Shown: positions 8,385-16,766 of the stretch, in pieces | Position numbering within the stretch: the first letter of the stretch is position 1 | How the letters are laid out: every line of letters starts with the position of its first letter | From: an uncultured Eubacteriales bacterium | GTDB lineage: Bacteria > Bacillota > Clostridia > Christensenellales > CAG-138 | Reading direction: 5' to 3' | NCBI GenBank assembly: GCA_902786465.1 | Contig: CADACQ010000005.1 | Location: 1 to 51,388 of the forward strand | Length of the DNA stretch: 51,388 nucleotides | Notes under the pieces: generated by a model | Database searches by the model: none | Told to the model about the DNA's origin: nothing | The model's input: the letters and a program-made list of their open reading frames with translations, nothing else | Translations under genes and position numbers: made by a program

Positions 8385-9392
8385 CTAATTCCAGGCCGCC
8401 GGTACGAACAGCCGCTGATACTCGTGGATGGCGTAGGTGTCCGTCATGCAGGCGATGTAGTCCGCCGCGATGCGCTGGGCCCCGTCCTCCTCGAGATGGA
8501 GCAAAAACTCCTTGGGCAGCAGCTCGATATGCTCTAAGTAGTAGGTGTACAGGGCCTCCACCACGCCCCTAGCCTTCTCCTCCTCCCCCTTGGCGACGGG
8601 GTTGAAGTATACGTTCTCATACATGAAGTCCCGCAGCCGGTCGAACTCCTCCGCCGCCTCCGCCGTGAAGGCCACCTTGGGCTTTCCCATGCTCTCCCGA
8701 AGCACGTCCAGGATCATGCTGTTGATCCGCTCGCTGTGGGTGTTCCCGAAGCGCTGGCGGCAGCTTTCGGGGATGTCCTCGGCCCGCAGGACCCCAGCTC
8801 GGACCGCGTCGTCGATGTCGTGGTTCACGTAGGCGATCCTATCGGAAAGGGAGACCACCTTCCCCTCCATGGTGGCGGGATGGCACTTCTTGGGGTGGTT
8901 CACGATGCCGTCCCGTACCTCGAAGGTCAGATTCAGCCCCTGGCCGTCGTTCTCCAGCTTGTCCACCACCCGCAAACTCTCCTCATTATGGCTGAACCCG
9001 CCGGGGACCAGCCTGTTGAGGACGCCCTCGCCGGTGTGGCCGAAGGGGGTGTGGCCGAGATCGTGGCCAAGGGCGATGGCCTCGGTCAGATCCTCGTTGA
9101 GCCCCATGGCCCGAGAGATGGTCCGGGCGATCTGGGACACCTCCAGGGTGTGGGTGAGCCTTGTCCGATAATGGTCGCCCAGAGGCGCCAAAAACACCTG
9201 GGTCTTGTGCTTTAGCCGGCGGAAGGCCTTGCAGTGCAATATCCTGTCCCGATCCCGCATGAAGCAGGTGCGGATCTCACAGGGCTCTATTTCCCTGGCC
9301 CGGCCTTTGGTATTTTTGGACAGGGTGGCATATGGAGAGAGCGTCTGCTCCTCCCAGGCTTCCCACCGGGACCGAATGGAATCCTCTGCCAT
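8385..9392 (-). CDS. dgt: Deoxyguanosinetriphosphate triphosphohydrolase-like protein
   Basis: The 335-residue HD-domain protein carries the dNTPase motifs: RRLKHKTQVF and RTRLTHTLEVSQIARTI, the metal-binding HDLGHTPFGHTGE, and SLSDRIAYVNHDIDD. It hydrolyses dNTPs to deoxynucleoside and triphosphate and so affects dNTP pools. The ATG at 9392 follows GGAGG by 5 bp; an in-frame TTG 12 bp upstream overlaps that ribosome-binding site and is less likely. It is the first gene of dgt-dnaG-rpoD, 28 bp before dnaG. Clostridia commonly place this dNTPase ahead of primase. Confidence 0.93.
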   Translation of the reverse strand: MAEDSIRSRWEAWEEQTLSPYATLSKNTKGRAREIEPCEIRTCFMRDRDRILHCKAFRRLKHKTQVFLAPLGDHYRTRLTHTLEVSQIARTISRAMGLNEDLTEAIALGHDLGHTPFGHTGEGVLNRLVPGGFSHNEESLRVVDKLENDGQGLNLTFEVRDGIVNHPKKCHPATMEGKVVSLSDRIAYVNHDIDDAVRAGVLRAEDIPESCRQRFGNTHSERINSMILDVLRESMGKPKVAFTAEAAEEFDRLRDFMYENVYFNPVAKGEEEKARGVVEALYTYYLEHIELLPKEFLLHLEEDGAQRIAADYIACMTDTYAIHEYQRLFVPAAWN

Positions 9393-9491
9393 ACCCGCCT
9401 CCAAAAGAGTTCACTGATAATTCATATACGCCGGTTTTTGCCTTTTTCCTTTTTGTTTTTTTCAAATTCTCGTTTTTTCGGATTTGGACGC

Positions 9492-9517
9492 AAAAAAGCG
9501 CCAGTATGTACTGGCGC
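9492..9517 (-). terminator. Terminator after the first phosphodiester-glycosidase gene
   Basis: GCGCCAGTA and TACTGGCGC form a near-perfect palindrome, followed on the minus strand by six T. The rest of 9405-9491 is A/T-rich with no clear gene. Confidence 0.8.
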
Positions 9518-9532
9518 CGGAAAAAGATACAC

Positions 9533-10597
9533 TTAGGGGAACGGGATGTAGATGATATCGTGGACGGACCTGGTCGCGTGGCCGAAGGCGTTGAGGACCT
9601 TGCCGTTGAAATACATGCAGGCCGTCTGGCCTCCGTCCAGGTTGAAAGCCTGCTTGCATCCCAGATTGAACATGAATCGGGACAGCTCTTCCAAGGTGAG
9701 ACCGGTGTTTTCCGCCTGTTTTCTGTCGCCCTGGACGAACAGGAAACAGTAATGCCCCGGCTCATAGTACCCGATGGCGCAGCGATGGTTGGATGTCGTC
9801 ACCTTTGAATTGAATTCGGTCTTGGGCTGTCCGTTCTCATCCAGCAGATTCGGTCCGAAGCCGAACACGTGCCAAATGTTTTCATCCGCGATCAGCTGTT
9901 CTGACGGCGTGTTTTGCGCCTCGTAGCAGACCATGGTGCCGTCCCGGTATACGACGCAAGCATCCCGGGTCGGGTCCGGAACATCGCGATGCACCACCCC
10001 GTTACGAATGCAGATGCCCTTGTCCCTTCTGCGGATAAAATCGCCGGACATGGCAAAGACACTATTGTACTCCTTCGCAATGACATCCGGTTTTTCCACG
10101 TATTTATACTGGAAATCCATGGTGTGATAGAAACCGGCGCGGAAGTCCTCCATATCCTGGAAGTAAACGTCAGCCAGATAATAGACGTATGGTTTTCTGC
10201 TCAGCGTTCCGGAAGTATCCTCCACCCTTGTGATAAAGATGGCCACCTTGTTGCTTTGGTAGCTCATATCTGTGATCACCGGGTCCCCTTCCACGAACTT
10301 GTCCGCAAATCCGCCGTCCAGCACCCCCAGCTTGGGTACGGGGGTAGGCGTCGGTTCCGGGGTAGGCTCGGGTGTAGGCTCGGGTGTGGGTTCCGGCGTG
10401 GGCTCCGGCGTCGGCACCGGCGTGGGGATCGGCGTTTTTAACTCCACCTTGATCTCCACTTGCTCCTGTTCCTTGGGCTGAGCGCTCTCTTTCCCATTCG
10501 CTGTAGGTTGGACATCCAGGGAAGACTCCTTCTTCCCGCCGCCGCATCCCATCATGAGACAGAGGACACAGACGATCAATAACAATCGTTTCAACAC
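9533..10597 (-). CDS. Lipoprotein with phosphodiester glycosidase (NAGPA-type) domain, copy 1
   Basis: The start is GTG at 10597 (or TTG at 10594), placed by AAGGCGG just upstream; an ATG at 10639 lies before the -10 box and is unlikely. The N-terminus is a lipoprotein signal with lipobox LMMGC. A Lys/Glu-rich stretch and a (PTPEP)n linker lead to a C-terminal domain. This has the conserved features of the phosphodiester glycosidase/NAGPA family: SGDF with IRNG, FGFGPNLLDENG, and the LDGG motif in CKQAFNLDGGQTACMYFNG. Such enzymes remove GlcNAc-1-phosphate-type caps; here it would act on surface polymers. It is a tandem paralogue of the gene at 10730-11833. Confidence 0.82.
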   Translation of the reverse strand: MLKRLLLIVCVLCLMMGCGGGKKESSLDVQPTANGKESAQPKEQEQVEIKVELKTPIPTPVPTPEPTPEPTPEPTPEPTPEPTPTPVPKLGVLDGGFADKFVEGDPVITDMSYQSNKVAIFITRVEDTSGTLSRKPYVYYLADVYFQDMEDFRAGFYHTMDFQYKYVEKPDVIAKEYNSVFAMSGDFIRRRDKGICIRNGVVHRDVPDPTRDACVVYRDGTMVCYEAQNTPSEQLIADENIWHVFGFGPNLLDENGQPKTEFNSKVTTSNHRCAIGYYEPGHYCFLFVQGDRKQAENTGLTLEELSRFMFNLGCKQAFNLDGGQTACMYFNGKVLNAFGHATRSVHDIIYIPFP

Positions 10598-10627
10598 GAT
10601 TTCCGCCTTTCGAAAACTATTTATATG

Positions 10628-10656
10628 ATTATACCGCATAATCCCCCTGAAGGGAA
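10628..10656 (-). promoter_or_regulatory. Possible promoter of glycosidase copy 1
   Basis: A perfect TATAAT on the minus strand (10633 to 10628) lies 30 bp before the GTG start. The -35 match (TTCCCT, 17 bp away) is weak. The placement supports the downstream start. Confidence 0.5.
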
Positions 10657-10679
10657 GTAGAAAGTCGTCGATACCGCAA

Positions 10680-10710
10680 AAAAGAAAAAGCCGGGGCCCG
10701 ATGCTCCGGC
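10680..10710 (-). terminator. Terminator after glycosidase copy 2
   Basis: GCCGGAG and CCCCGGC form a stem with one mismatch, followed on the minus strand by a T-rich run (CTTTTTCTTTTTT). It separates the two paralogues. Confidence 0.65.
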
Positions 10711-10729
10711 GGAAACGTTTCTTGTCCGT

Positions 10730-11833
10730 TCACTGTGCCTTGGAAATATAGTAGATGTCGTGGTTTTTGCGGTCCTGGCCGAGGCCGCCGCCGATGACCT
10801 GTTTTCCGTTGAAATACATGCCGGCTGTGGCTCCGCCGTCCAGGTTGTAGGCGCGGACGCATCCCAGAGAATACATCAGCTTGGACAAGCTCTCAAAATC
10901 GAGGCAGGTCCTGTCCTGCCGGACCTTATAGGGCGGCACGTACACGAAGCGATAGTGCCCCGGTTCACAGTAGCCAACCACGTTGCGGATATTGGCCGGA
11001 CTCACGCCATTGGGATCGCTGAAGGACGTCAATGGCTGCCCGTTCTCGTCCAGCAGCGCCGGGCCGAAGCCCAGCACCTGCCAAACGTTGGGATCGTTCA
11101 AGATCTCCTCCGCCGGAACGTTTTTTGCGAAATAGGTCTCCATATGCCCGTCCCGGTAGATCACGCCCACGTCGCGCTGGGGGTCGTGCTGATGGATAGA
11201 GCCGTTCTTGCCCTTGATCTCCTCCCCGTTTCGAATGATCAGGCCTTTCTCGCGGGTCAGGGTAAAGTCTCCCGATATGGCGAAGATGGCGTCGTATTTC
11301 TTGGCGATTTTCTCCAGTCCTTCGGTTGCCCAACGCTCCGTATACGCCCACGTCTTTGCGGGGTCGCTCTTGAGATCCTCCATGTTCTGGAAATACACGT
11401 CCGCCATGAAGTATTGGTAGGTATGATTGGTGATGGTCTTGGATTCGTCCACCACATGGGTGATGAAGATGGCCAGCGTCTCGGTCTGATAGCTGTTCTC
11501 TGTGAGCACCGGCGCGCCGGTGACGAACTTATCCGCGAACTTCCCGTCCAACACTCCCAGCTTGGGCTCCGGGGTAGCCGTGGGCTCCGGCGTGGGCACG
11601 GGGGTGGGCTCCGGCGTGGGGGCCTTGGTCACGGGAGGCTCCGTGGCGCTTTTCGTGGCGGCCGCAATGACCACCTTCTGCTGCTCCTGAGGCGTAGCTG
11701 CGGGTACAGCAGCCTGTGCCGCCGTGTTTTCTGTGGCGGCCGGCTCTATGGTCTGGGCAGCATCGCCCGTACTGCATCCGGCGAGGAGCAGGAAGCACAG
11801 CAAGCATACAATCAGCGTTCGTATCTTCAACAA
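10730..11833 (-). CDS. Lipoprotein with phosphodiester glycosidase (NAGPA-type) domain, copy 2
   Basis: The 367-residue protein starts at TTG (11833; a second TTG follows at once) after AAGGCGG. The lipobox is LLAGC near residue 20, followed by an Ala/Thr-rich stretch and a (TPEPTP)n linker. The catalytic domain begins at PKLGVLDGKFADKF, as in copy 1, and carries FAISGDF, IRNGEEI, FGFGPALLDENGQP and VRAYNLDGGATAGMYFNG. The two proteins share organisation, linker type, 5' leader (GAAAGGCGGA) and most domain motifs, so they arose by tandem duplication, although they have diverged clearly. Each gene has its own terminator. A role in trimming phosphodiester-linked sugars on the cell surface is inferred from the family. 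Confidence 0.82.
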   Translation of the reverse strand: MLKIRTLIVCLLCFLLLAGCSTGDAAQTIEPAATENTAAQAAVPAATPQEQQKVVIAAATKSATEPPVTKAPTPEPTPVPTPEPTATPEPKLGVLDGKFADKFVTGAPVLTENSYQTETLAIFITHVVDESKTITNHTYQYFMADVYFQNMEDLKSDPAKTWAYTERWATEGLEKIAKKYDAIFAISGDFTLTREKGLIIRNGEEIKGKNGSIHQHDPQRDVGVIYRDGHMETYFAKNVPAEEILNDPNVWQVLGFGPALLDENGQPLTSFSDPNGVSPANIRNVVGYCEPGHYRFVYVPPYKVRQDRTCLDFESLSKLMYSLGCVRAYNLDGGATAGMYFNGKQVIGGGLGQDRKNHDIYYISKAQ

Positions 11834-11926
11834 AGGATTCCGCCTTTCGTCAAATTCCTTTGTTTATTGTACAGGATATGTGCAACAAAAACACGGATAA
11901 GATATCAACAAATCGTGAACAGTGCA

Positions 11927-11962
11927 GAGGCTCCGCCCGGATTTGGCGGAGCCTCCGTTTTT
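11927..11962 (+). terminator. Strong hairpin with T-run on the plus strand
   Basis: GAGGCTCCGCC pairs perfectly with GGCGGAGCCTC over 11 bp around a 7-nt loop, with a T-run on the plus strand (11958-11962). It lies just past the end of the minus-strand gene at 11964, but the T-run points the other way; no plus-strand gene is seen upstream. Confidence 0.6.
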
Positions 11963-11963
11963 C

Positions 11964-13988
11964 TTAATTCAGCACCGCTTTGTATATCGTATAGTCGGTT
12001 CGATAGGTGTACTTTCCGATCTTCTCGGAATACGGTCCAACGACGGTTGTGTGGAAGCAGAGATAATATCGCCCCGCGGGCAGTTCGTCGATGATGCCGA
12101 TCTCGGCATTGGTATACAGCCGTTCCAGGTTTTCGGAATAGACCTCCACGCGATCTGCCGTCACGTCGTCGGAAGCCGTGAGGATCTCCCACGGCAACGC
12201 CCTGTCCCGGTTTCTGACGATCTTGATCTCCTCAAAAGCTGTTCCCCGGAGCGTTTCCGTCAGCGGAGCGCCGTCGGCGGCGAGACCGTTTTCGCCCCGG
12301 GCATGAGCAAGATGCGTCACCTTGCCGGGATACACCACGCCGTCGCTTCTGACGGCCATGGCAGGGACAGGCTGGGGGTCAAGGACGTTCACCTGGTCCA
12401 GGGTGTATTCCCGGTCGCTGCCGTCGATCCTGGCCGCGATGGTCAGCCTGCTGACCTCATGTTCCGCCCCGTCTGTCCAAAGGAAACATTCCCGGGCGGA
12501 ATAGTAATGGGGGCCGCCCGTGATCCGCTCCCGTATCTCGTCCAGGGCCAGGACCGGCGCTACCTGATCCGACCCGCCGTCTTTCAGCACGATCTTGCCG
12601 TACGACATGGGCAGAGGTTCCCCGTCAAAAGCCGGAGATTTGCCTAAGACCACGGTATTCCCATTATGATAGACCACGTTGATCCGCTCCGTGTCCGCGC
12701 CCTGGGTCATCCATAGGATTCGACCGTTCTCATAGTAGAACAGCTCCGGGGACGGCTCCCCGTCGCCCACGTTCAAGGCCAGCACGTAGGCTGAATCCGG
12801 CGGCGTTCCGTCCGTATTCTCTGCATCGCTGGATACGCCGCAGATCCACAGCTCGTCCTGGATATGCTCTCCACTGACCAACAGGGCCCGGCGGACGGCC
12901 TCGGCGTACTGCTCTACGGCCGCCTCCCCGTACCAGTCGTCGGTAAAGTCCCGAATCAGGGGCTGGTTTTGGGACAGCCAATACTCCACGCCCTGGGCCT
13001 CCGCAATGGGAGTTAGCTGGGGCCTTTCGATGTTCCGCACGGTCCCGACCGTGGGCAGCTCTTTTTCCATATCCACGTCCACCAGCCCCTCCTCCGTCTC
13101 GAAGCGCAGGATGGGGTTCTCCATGACGCTGTCCCAGCTGCTGGCGGGGACGGTCATCAGGAAATATTCCCGGGCCAGATTGAGATGGGCGCTCCCTTCC
13201 AGCCGTTCCTGGACCTGGGTGAGGGAGGTTGCCATGGAGAACTCGATATCCGTCTTCTCCTTGGGGTTCGTACCCACCAGAGCGCCACGGGTCACATGGG
13301 CGTAGGCGGGGGCCATGCCATAGAGGAAGTGGCCTTGATAGGTTCCAGTATAGTTATCCTTCTCGGGATTCACGGCGTGGTTGGGGCCGGGGCTGCTGCC
13401 CTCCGTAGCCCACAGGACCTCGAAATCCTCCGACAGGCAGTAGAGCTCCGGGCCCTCGTCGGGGCCGAAACTGTGCTGTACGAGGACGTAGTACCCGCTC
13501 AGATACCCGTCCGCCCGGTCCCCGGTGTCCGCCGCTACATAGCGGCTCTTGATGGCGCAGAGCCACAGCTCCCGGGGCTCTGTCTCGCCCTTGTTCTGGA
13601 GGTAGTGCAGGATACCCTGATACAGCGCCTCGTATTTCTCCCGGTTCTCAAAGTCGAAAGATTCGCTCAGAGCGATGACCTTGGTGTCCCCCTTCCATTC
13701 TCCGGGGGTGGGCTGGGCCATCTGGGGTGTGCTTGTGGCTTCCCCGGGGGCCGCGGCGTTGGACTTGTCGCTCCTGCCCCCGCCCATAACGCCTATCATC
13801 ACGATCACGAGACAGGCAGCCGCAGCCAGAAGACTGATGGCACCGGCGAAGACGCCTGTGGCCGTGGGCCGCTTTCCGGATCGCACGCCGGCCTGCTCCA
13901 TTGCTTTTTTCAATCCGCTCTCAAAAGAAGCGGGCATTTCGGGAAATAGATCGTTTTGCAGTCTGTTGTCAAAATCCTTTTTCTTCAT
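11964..13988 (-). CDS. Membrane protein coupled to an ECF sigma factor (anti-sigma-like) with duplicated outer domain
   Basis: The 674-residue protein has a short cytoplasmic N-terminus (1-42), one transmembrane helix (about 43-68), a Ser/Thr/Pro linker and a large outer part. Its ATG overlaps the sigma-factor stop (ATGA), the usual arrangement for an anti-sigma factor. No HxxxCxxC zinc anti-sigma motif is present. The outer part contains two repeats, about 105-310 and 345-530. Matching blocks are ELWLC/ELWIC, GPELYCL/SPELFYY, VLWATEG/ILWMTQG, and RLEGSAHLNLAREYFL/RITGGPHYYSARECFL. A third segment (about 590-674) ends the protein. I infer that it senses an extracytoplasmic signal; the ligand is unknown. 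Confidence 0.7.
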   Translation of the reverse strand: MKKKDFDNRLQNDLFPEMPASFESGLKKAMEQAGVRSGKRPTATGVFAGAISLLAAAACLVIVMIGVMGGGRSDKSNAAAPGEATSTPQMAQPTPGEWKGDTKVIALSESFDFENREKYEALYQGILHYLQNKGETEPRELWLCAIKSRYVAADTGDRADGYLSGYYVLVQHSFGPDEGPELYCLSEDFEVLWATEGSSPGPNHAVNPEKDNYTGTYQGHFLYGMAPAYAHVTRGALVGTNPKEKTDIEFSMATSLTQVQERLEGSAHLNLAREYFLMTVPASSWDSVMENPILRFETEEGLVDVDMEKELPTVGTVRNIERPQLTPIAEAQGVEYWLSQNQPLIRDFTDDWYGEAAVEQYAEAVRRALLVSGEHIQDELWICGVSSDAENTDGTPPDSAYVLALNVGDGEPSPELFYYENGRILWMTQGADTERINVVYHNGNTVVLGKSPAFDGEPLPMSYGKIVLKDGGSDQVAPVLALDEIRERITGGPHYYSARECFLWTDGAEHEVSRLTIAARIDGSDREYTLDQVNVLDPQPVPAMAVRSDGVVYPGKVTHLAHARGENGLAADGAPLTETLRGTAFEEIKIVRNRDRALPWEILTASDDVTADRVEVYSENLERLYTNAEIGIIDELPAGRYYLCFHTTVVGPYSEKIGKYTYRTDYTIYKAVLN

Positions 13989-14473
13989 TGGGCTGCCTCC
14001 TTTTCCTGCAGCGAACTGCGAAGGCTGGCCCGGCCTCGGGAGAGGCGGCTGCGGACCGTCCCCTCGCTGACCTCGGTCAGTTGGGCGATCTGGCGGGTGT
14101 CATAGCCTTCGTAATAGTAGAGGGTGATGGTGAGGCGCTCCTCGGGGCTGAGCCGGTCGAAAGCCCTGTTGAGGTCCATGTCCGGCACGGCCATCTCGTA
14201 GCTCAAAGCCCCCTGCTCGTCCACGTTCAGGGTGGGCCTGCGGTGCTTGAGCATGTCGAAGCACTCGTTTTTCAGTATCTGGATGAGCCAGGTCTTGAAA
14301 TACCGGCGCTGCTTCAACGAGCCAAGATTTCGATAGGCTTTCAGCACCGCGTTCTGGGCGGCGTCCTCACAATCGGTCCGGTTGCGCAAAATGGCAAAGG
14401 CGACGCGAAACAGGATCGGCCCCAGCTTCTCGATCTCACGGGAGAACCAGGCGTCGTTTTCGTGGCTGCTCAT
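13985..14473 (-). CDS. ECF-type RNA polymerase sigma factor
   Basis: This 162-residue sigma-70 family protein has only regions 2 and 4. Region 2 includes AFAILRNRTDCEDAAQNAVLKAYRNL and the -10-binding FKTWLIQILKNECFDML. Region 4 includes LSPEERLTITLYYYEGYDTRQIA and the helix-turn-helix SEGTVRSRLSRGRASL. The start at 14473 is chosen because AAAGGAG precedes it; an upstream in-frame ATG at 14503 has none. The stop overlaps the next gene's ATG (ATGA), so sigma and partner are co-translated. A possible self-recognised promoter lies upstream. Confidence 0.9.
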   Translation of the reverse strand: MSSHENDAWFSREIEKLGPILFRVAFAILRNRTDCEDAAQNAVLKAYRNLGSLKQRRYFKTWLIQILKNECFDMLKHRRPTLNVDEQGALSYEMAVPDMDLNRAFDRLSPEERLTITLYYYEGYDTRQIAQLTEVSEGTVRSRLSRGRASLRSSLQEKEAAQ

Positions 14474-14513
14474 GACGCGCTCCTTTCTGCTTTGGATGAT
14501 CATCTACTAAGTA

Positions 14514-14540
14514 GACGACGGGAGGCGCAAAAATGTTGCA
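14514..14540 (-). promoter_or_regulatory. Possible autoregulated ECF promoter
   Basis: On the minus strand, TGCAACATTT (14540 to 14531) resembles the TGAAACNTTT -35 element of SigW-type ECF promoters. CGTC (14517 to 14514) lies 17 bp after the TGCAAC and resembles the CGT(A/C) -10 element. A second CGTC at 14520 gives a 14-bp spacer. Confidence 0.45.
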
Positions 14541-14545
14541 TGATG

Positions 14546-15868
14546 TCAGATGTGTTTTTTCGCATAGGCCAGCAGGGCCGGCTTCTCATTGGGAAGACCG
14601 CCGTCCGCCACCAGTTCCAGGATATGGTTCAGCAGCTGACCCATCCGGGGGCCGGGGGCCATGCCCAGGGAAAGGAGGTCGTTCCCGGAGAGGGCCAGAT
14701 CCTTAAGCGAAAGACAGGGCGCGTCCCGCAGCACGGCATCCAGAAGTTTCTCCCACTTTTCGATGTTCCGCAGCGCCGGGTCCCGCCCAAGGGGGGCGTG
14801 GGCCAGGGCGTCTGCGCGCTGGACCGTAAGTAGGTCCCTGAGCCGCGCTTCCCCCGTCTGCATGACCAGGCGGCGCATGTTCTTCTCCGTCTCAGGCAGC
14901 CAGGTATCGTGCTTCTCGATGAGGTACAGCACCCGTTCCATGGTGGCACAGTCGCATTTGAGGCGCCGGAGGGCCCCCTCGGCCAGCTCCCGGCTCTTTT
15001 GGGGGTGGCCGTAGAAGTGGCCCCGGCCGTTCTCGTCCCGGAAGAAGCAGGCGGGCTTGCCGCAGTCGTGGAAGAGCAGGGCCAGGCGGAAGACCACGTC
15101 CCTAGGGCTCGCTTCGAAGGCCCGCAAGGTGTGCTCCCATACGTCGCTGTCATGGTAGGGGCTGTGCTGCTCAAAGCCCGCCATGGGAGCCAGCTCCGGC
15201 AGGATGGTGAACAGGACGGGGGCAAAGGCCCGCAGCACCCGGCCTGCGGCAAAGCCCACCAGGATGCCCTTCAGCTCGGTGAAGATGCGCTCGGCGCTGA
15301 TGTCGTTCAGCAGTTCCCGCTCCTCGATCATGGCCCGTGCGGTCTTGGGCTCTATCTCAAAGTCCAGCCGGGACGCGAACCGCAGCCCCCGGAGGATGCG
15401 CAATCCGTCCTCCCGGAAGCGCTCCACGGGGTCTCCCACGGTGCGGATGATATGGTTTTTCAGATCCTCTTGTCCGCCAAACAGGTCGATGGGCTGTTCC
15501 TGCTCGTCGAGAGCCATGGCGTTGACGGTGAAATCCCGGCGAGCGAGGTCGCCCCTGAGGTCGGGAAGAAAGGTCACCGCCGCCGGGTGCCGGTGGTCGA
15601 GATAGGCCCCGTCCGCCCGGAAAGTAGTGATCTCCACCGGCTGATGCTCCAAGATGACGGCGATGGTGCCGTGCTTCTTGCCCGTGTCGATCCGGGGCAG
15701 GTCGAAAAAGACCTGTTCGATCTCATCCGGCCGGGCGGAGGTGCACACGTCCCAGTCGTGGGGCGTCTCGCCCCGGAGCAGGTCCCGGACGCAGCCGCCC
15801 ACGGCATAGGCCTTATAGCCCGCCTGCCGAAGCCGGGAGAGGATGGAATTGACGAGTTGGGGTATCAT
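14546..15868 (-). CDS. cca: CCA tRNA nucleotidyltransferase
   Basis: The 440-residue protein belongs to the class-II poly(A) polymerase/CCA-adding family. It has GGCVRDLL, the metal-binding HDWDVCTSA, the RRDFTVNAMA motif and the RFASRLDFEI segment. An HD-type domain follows (SDVWEHTLRAFE, LLFHDCGKP). It adds or repairs the 3' CCA of tRNAs. The start MIPQLVNSIL is chosen by similarity to family N-termini and an AGGGG-like site; the longer reading frame upstream overlaps the divergent methyltransferase region. The HD domain (about 245-350) suggests extra phosphohydrolase capacity or a tRNA-binding role, as in related enzymes. Confidence 0.93.
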   Translation of the reverse strand: MIPQLVNSILSRLRQAGYKAYAVGGCVRDLLRGETPHDWDVCTSARPDEIEQVFFDLPRIDTGKKHGTIAVILEHQPVEITTFRADGAYLDHRHPAAVTFLPDLRGDLARRDFTVNAMALDEQEQPIDLFGGQEDLKNHIIRTVGDPVERFREDGLRILRGLRFASRLDFEIEPKTARAMIEERELLNDISAERIFTELKGILVGFAAGRVLRAFAPVLFTILPELAPMAGFEQHSPYHDSDVWEHTLRAFEASPRDVVFRLALLFHDCGKPACFFRDENGRGHFYGHPQKSRELAEGALRRLKCDCATMERVLYLIEKHDTWLPETEKNMRRLVMQTGEARLRDLLTVQRADALAHAPLGRDPALRNIEKWEKLLDAVLRDAPCLSLKDLALSGNDLLSLGMAPGPRMGQLLNHILELVADGGLPNEKPALLAYAKKHI

Positions 15869-15935
15869 GCCCCTATTATGGCCGGGGCCGCCCGATTTTG
15901 TCAAGGCGCCGGTAGATTTTGGGGCGCTTCTATTG

Positions 15936-15950
15936 TATACTGTATCCATG
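15936..15950 (+). promoter_or_regulatory. -10 box giving a probable leaderless start for the methyltransferase
   Basis: TATACT (15936-15941) is followed after 6 bp by the ATG (15948), so transcription should begin at or next to the start codon. There is no Shine-Dalgarno sequence. The -35 region is weak. Confidence 0.5.
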
Positions 15951-16766
15951 CACGAACGAATGAGACCCATCCTTCAACACGCGGCCCTGTTCCGCTGCCC
16001 CCTGTGCCACGGTGCCATGACCGCCGGGGCTACCTCCCTGCGCTGCGAGCGAAACCACGACTTCGCCATCTCCCGGAAGGGGTACGTGGACTTCTGCCCC
16101 GCCGCCAAAGCGGGGGCCTACGACGACGTCCTCTTTAACAGCCGGAGCCGGTTCATCGCGGGCGGGTTCTACGCTGAGCTTGTCGAGGCCATACGAAAGC
16201 TGCTGCCGGAGGGCCCCCTCTTGGACGCGGGCTGCGGCGAGGGCAGCTTTTTGAAGGCCATCTGTCCCGACCCGGCGGCCCGGCCTTGCATCGGCCTGGA
16301 CCTCTCCCGGCCCGGCGTCCAGCGGGCGGCCCGGGGCGGGGGCGGCTGGCTGTGGGCTGTGGGGGACCTGAGCCGTTTGCCCCTTGCCGACGGCAGCATG
16401 GCCGCCATTCTGAACATCCTCTCCCCCGCCAACTACCCGGAGTTCGCCCGGGTGCTAATGCCCGGCGGCCTGGTCGTCAAGGCCGTGCCCGGGGAACGGT
16501 ACCTACAGGAGGTCCGGGCCCTGGTCCAGAACCAGCTCCGGCACGAAGGCTACAGCAACCAGCGGGTGGTGAAGCTGTTCGGGGAGAAGTTCGACCTTTT
16601 GGAAGCTCAGGAAATATGCGCCACCTATCCCCTGACATCGGACCAGGCGGCGGACCTGATCGCCATGACGCCGCTGACCCAGGGCATAGAAAAAGAGCAG
16701 CTCGACTTGGCTGCCCTGAAAACCGTCACCATCCATATGCATATCCTGGCGGGCCGTCCCCGGTAG
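15948..16766 (+). CDS. rlmA: 23S rRNA (guanine-N1)-methyltransferase, RlmA family
   Basis: The 272-residue protein begins with a zinc site, Cys17, Cys20, Cys33 and His37 (CPLC...CERNH), followed by FAISRKGYVDF, which is the signature of RlmA(I)/RlmA(II). An SAM-binding Rossmann core follows (LLDAGCGEGSF, IGLDLSRPGVQRAA, VGDLSRLPLADGS, LSPANYPEFARVLMPGG). It is expected to methylate a 23S rRNA guanine (G745 or G748 type) near the macrolide-binding tunnel. The ATG at 15948 lies 6 bp after a -10 box without a ribosome-binding site; an alternative ATG is 12 bp downstream. It is divergent from cca. Confidence 0.88.
   Translation: MHERMRPILQHAALFRCPLCHGAMTAGATSLRCERNHDFAISRKGYVDFCPAAKAGAYDDVLFNSRSRFIAGGFYAELVEAIRKLLPEGPLLDAGCGEGSFLKAICPDPAARPCIGLDLSRPGVQRAARGGGGWLWAVGDLSRLPLADGSMAAILNILSPANYPEFARVLMPGGLVVKAVPGERYLQEVRALVQNQLRHEGYSNQRVVKLFGEKFDLLEAQEICATYPLTSDQAADLIAMTPLTQGIEKEQLDLAALKTVTIHMHILAGRPR

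Noticed and set aside
10320-10435. Repeated GGCTCCGGCGT-type DNA as a minisatellite or mobile repeat
   Set aside because: It simply encodes the (PTPEP)n linker of the glycosidase lipoprotein in frame.
15843-15947. Upstream extension of the RlmA-type gene to 15843
   Set aside because: The added residues match nothing in the family, overlap the start of cca and lie before the -10 box.
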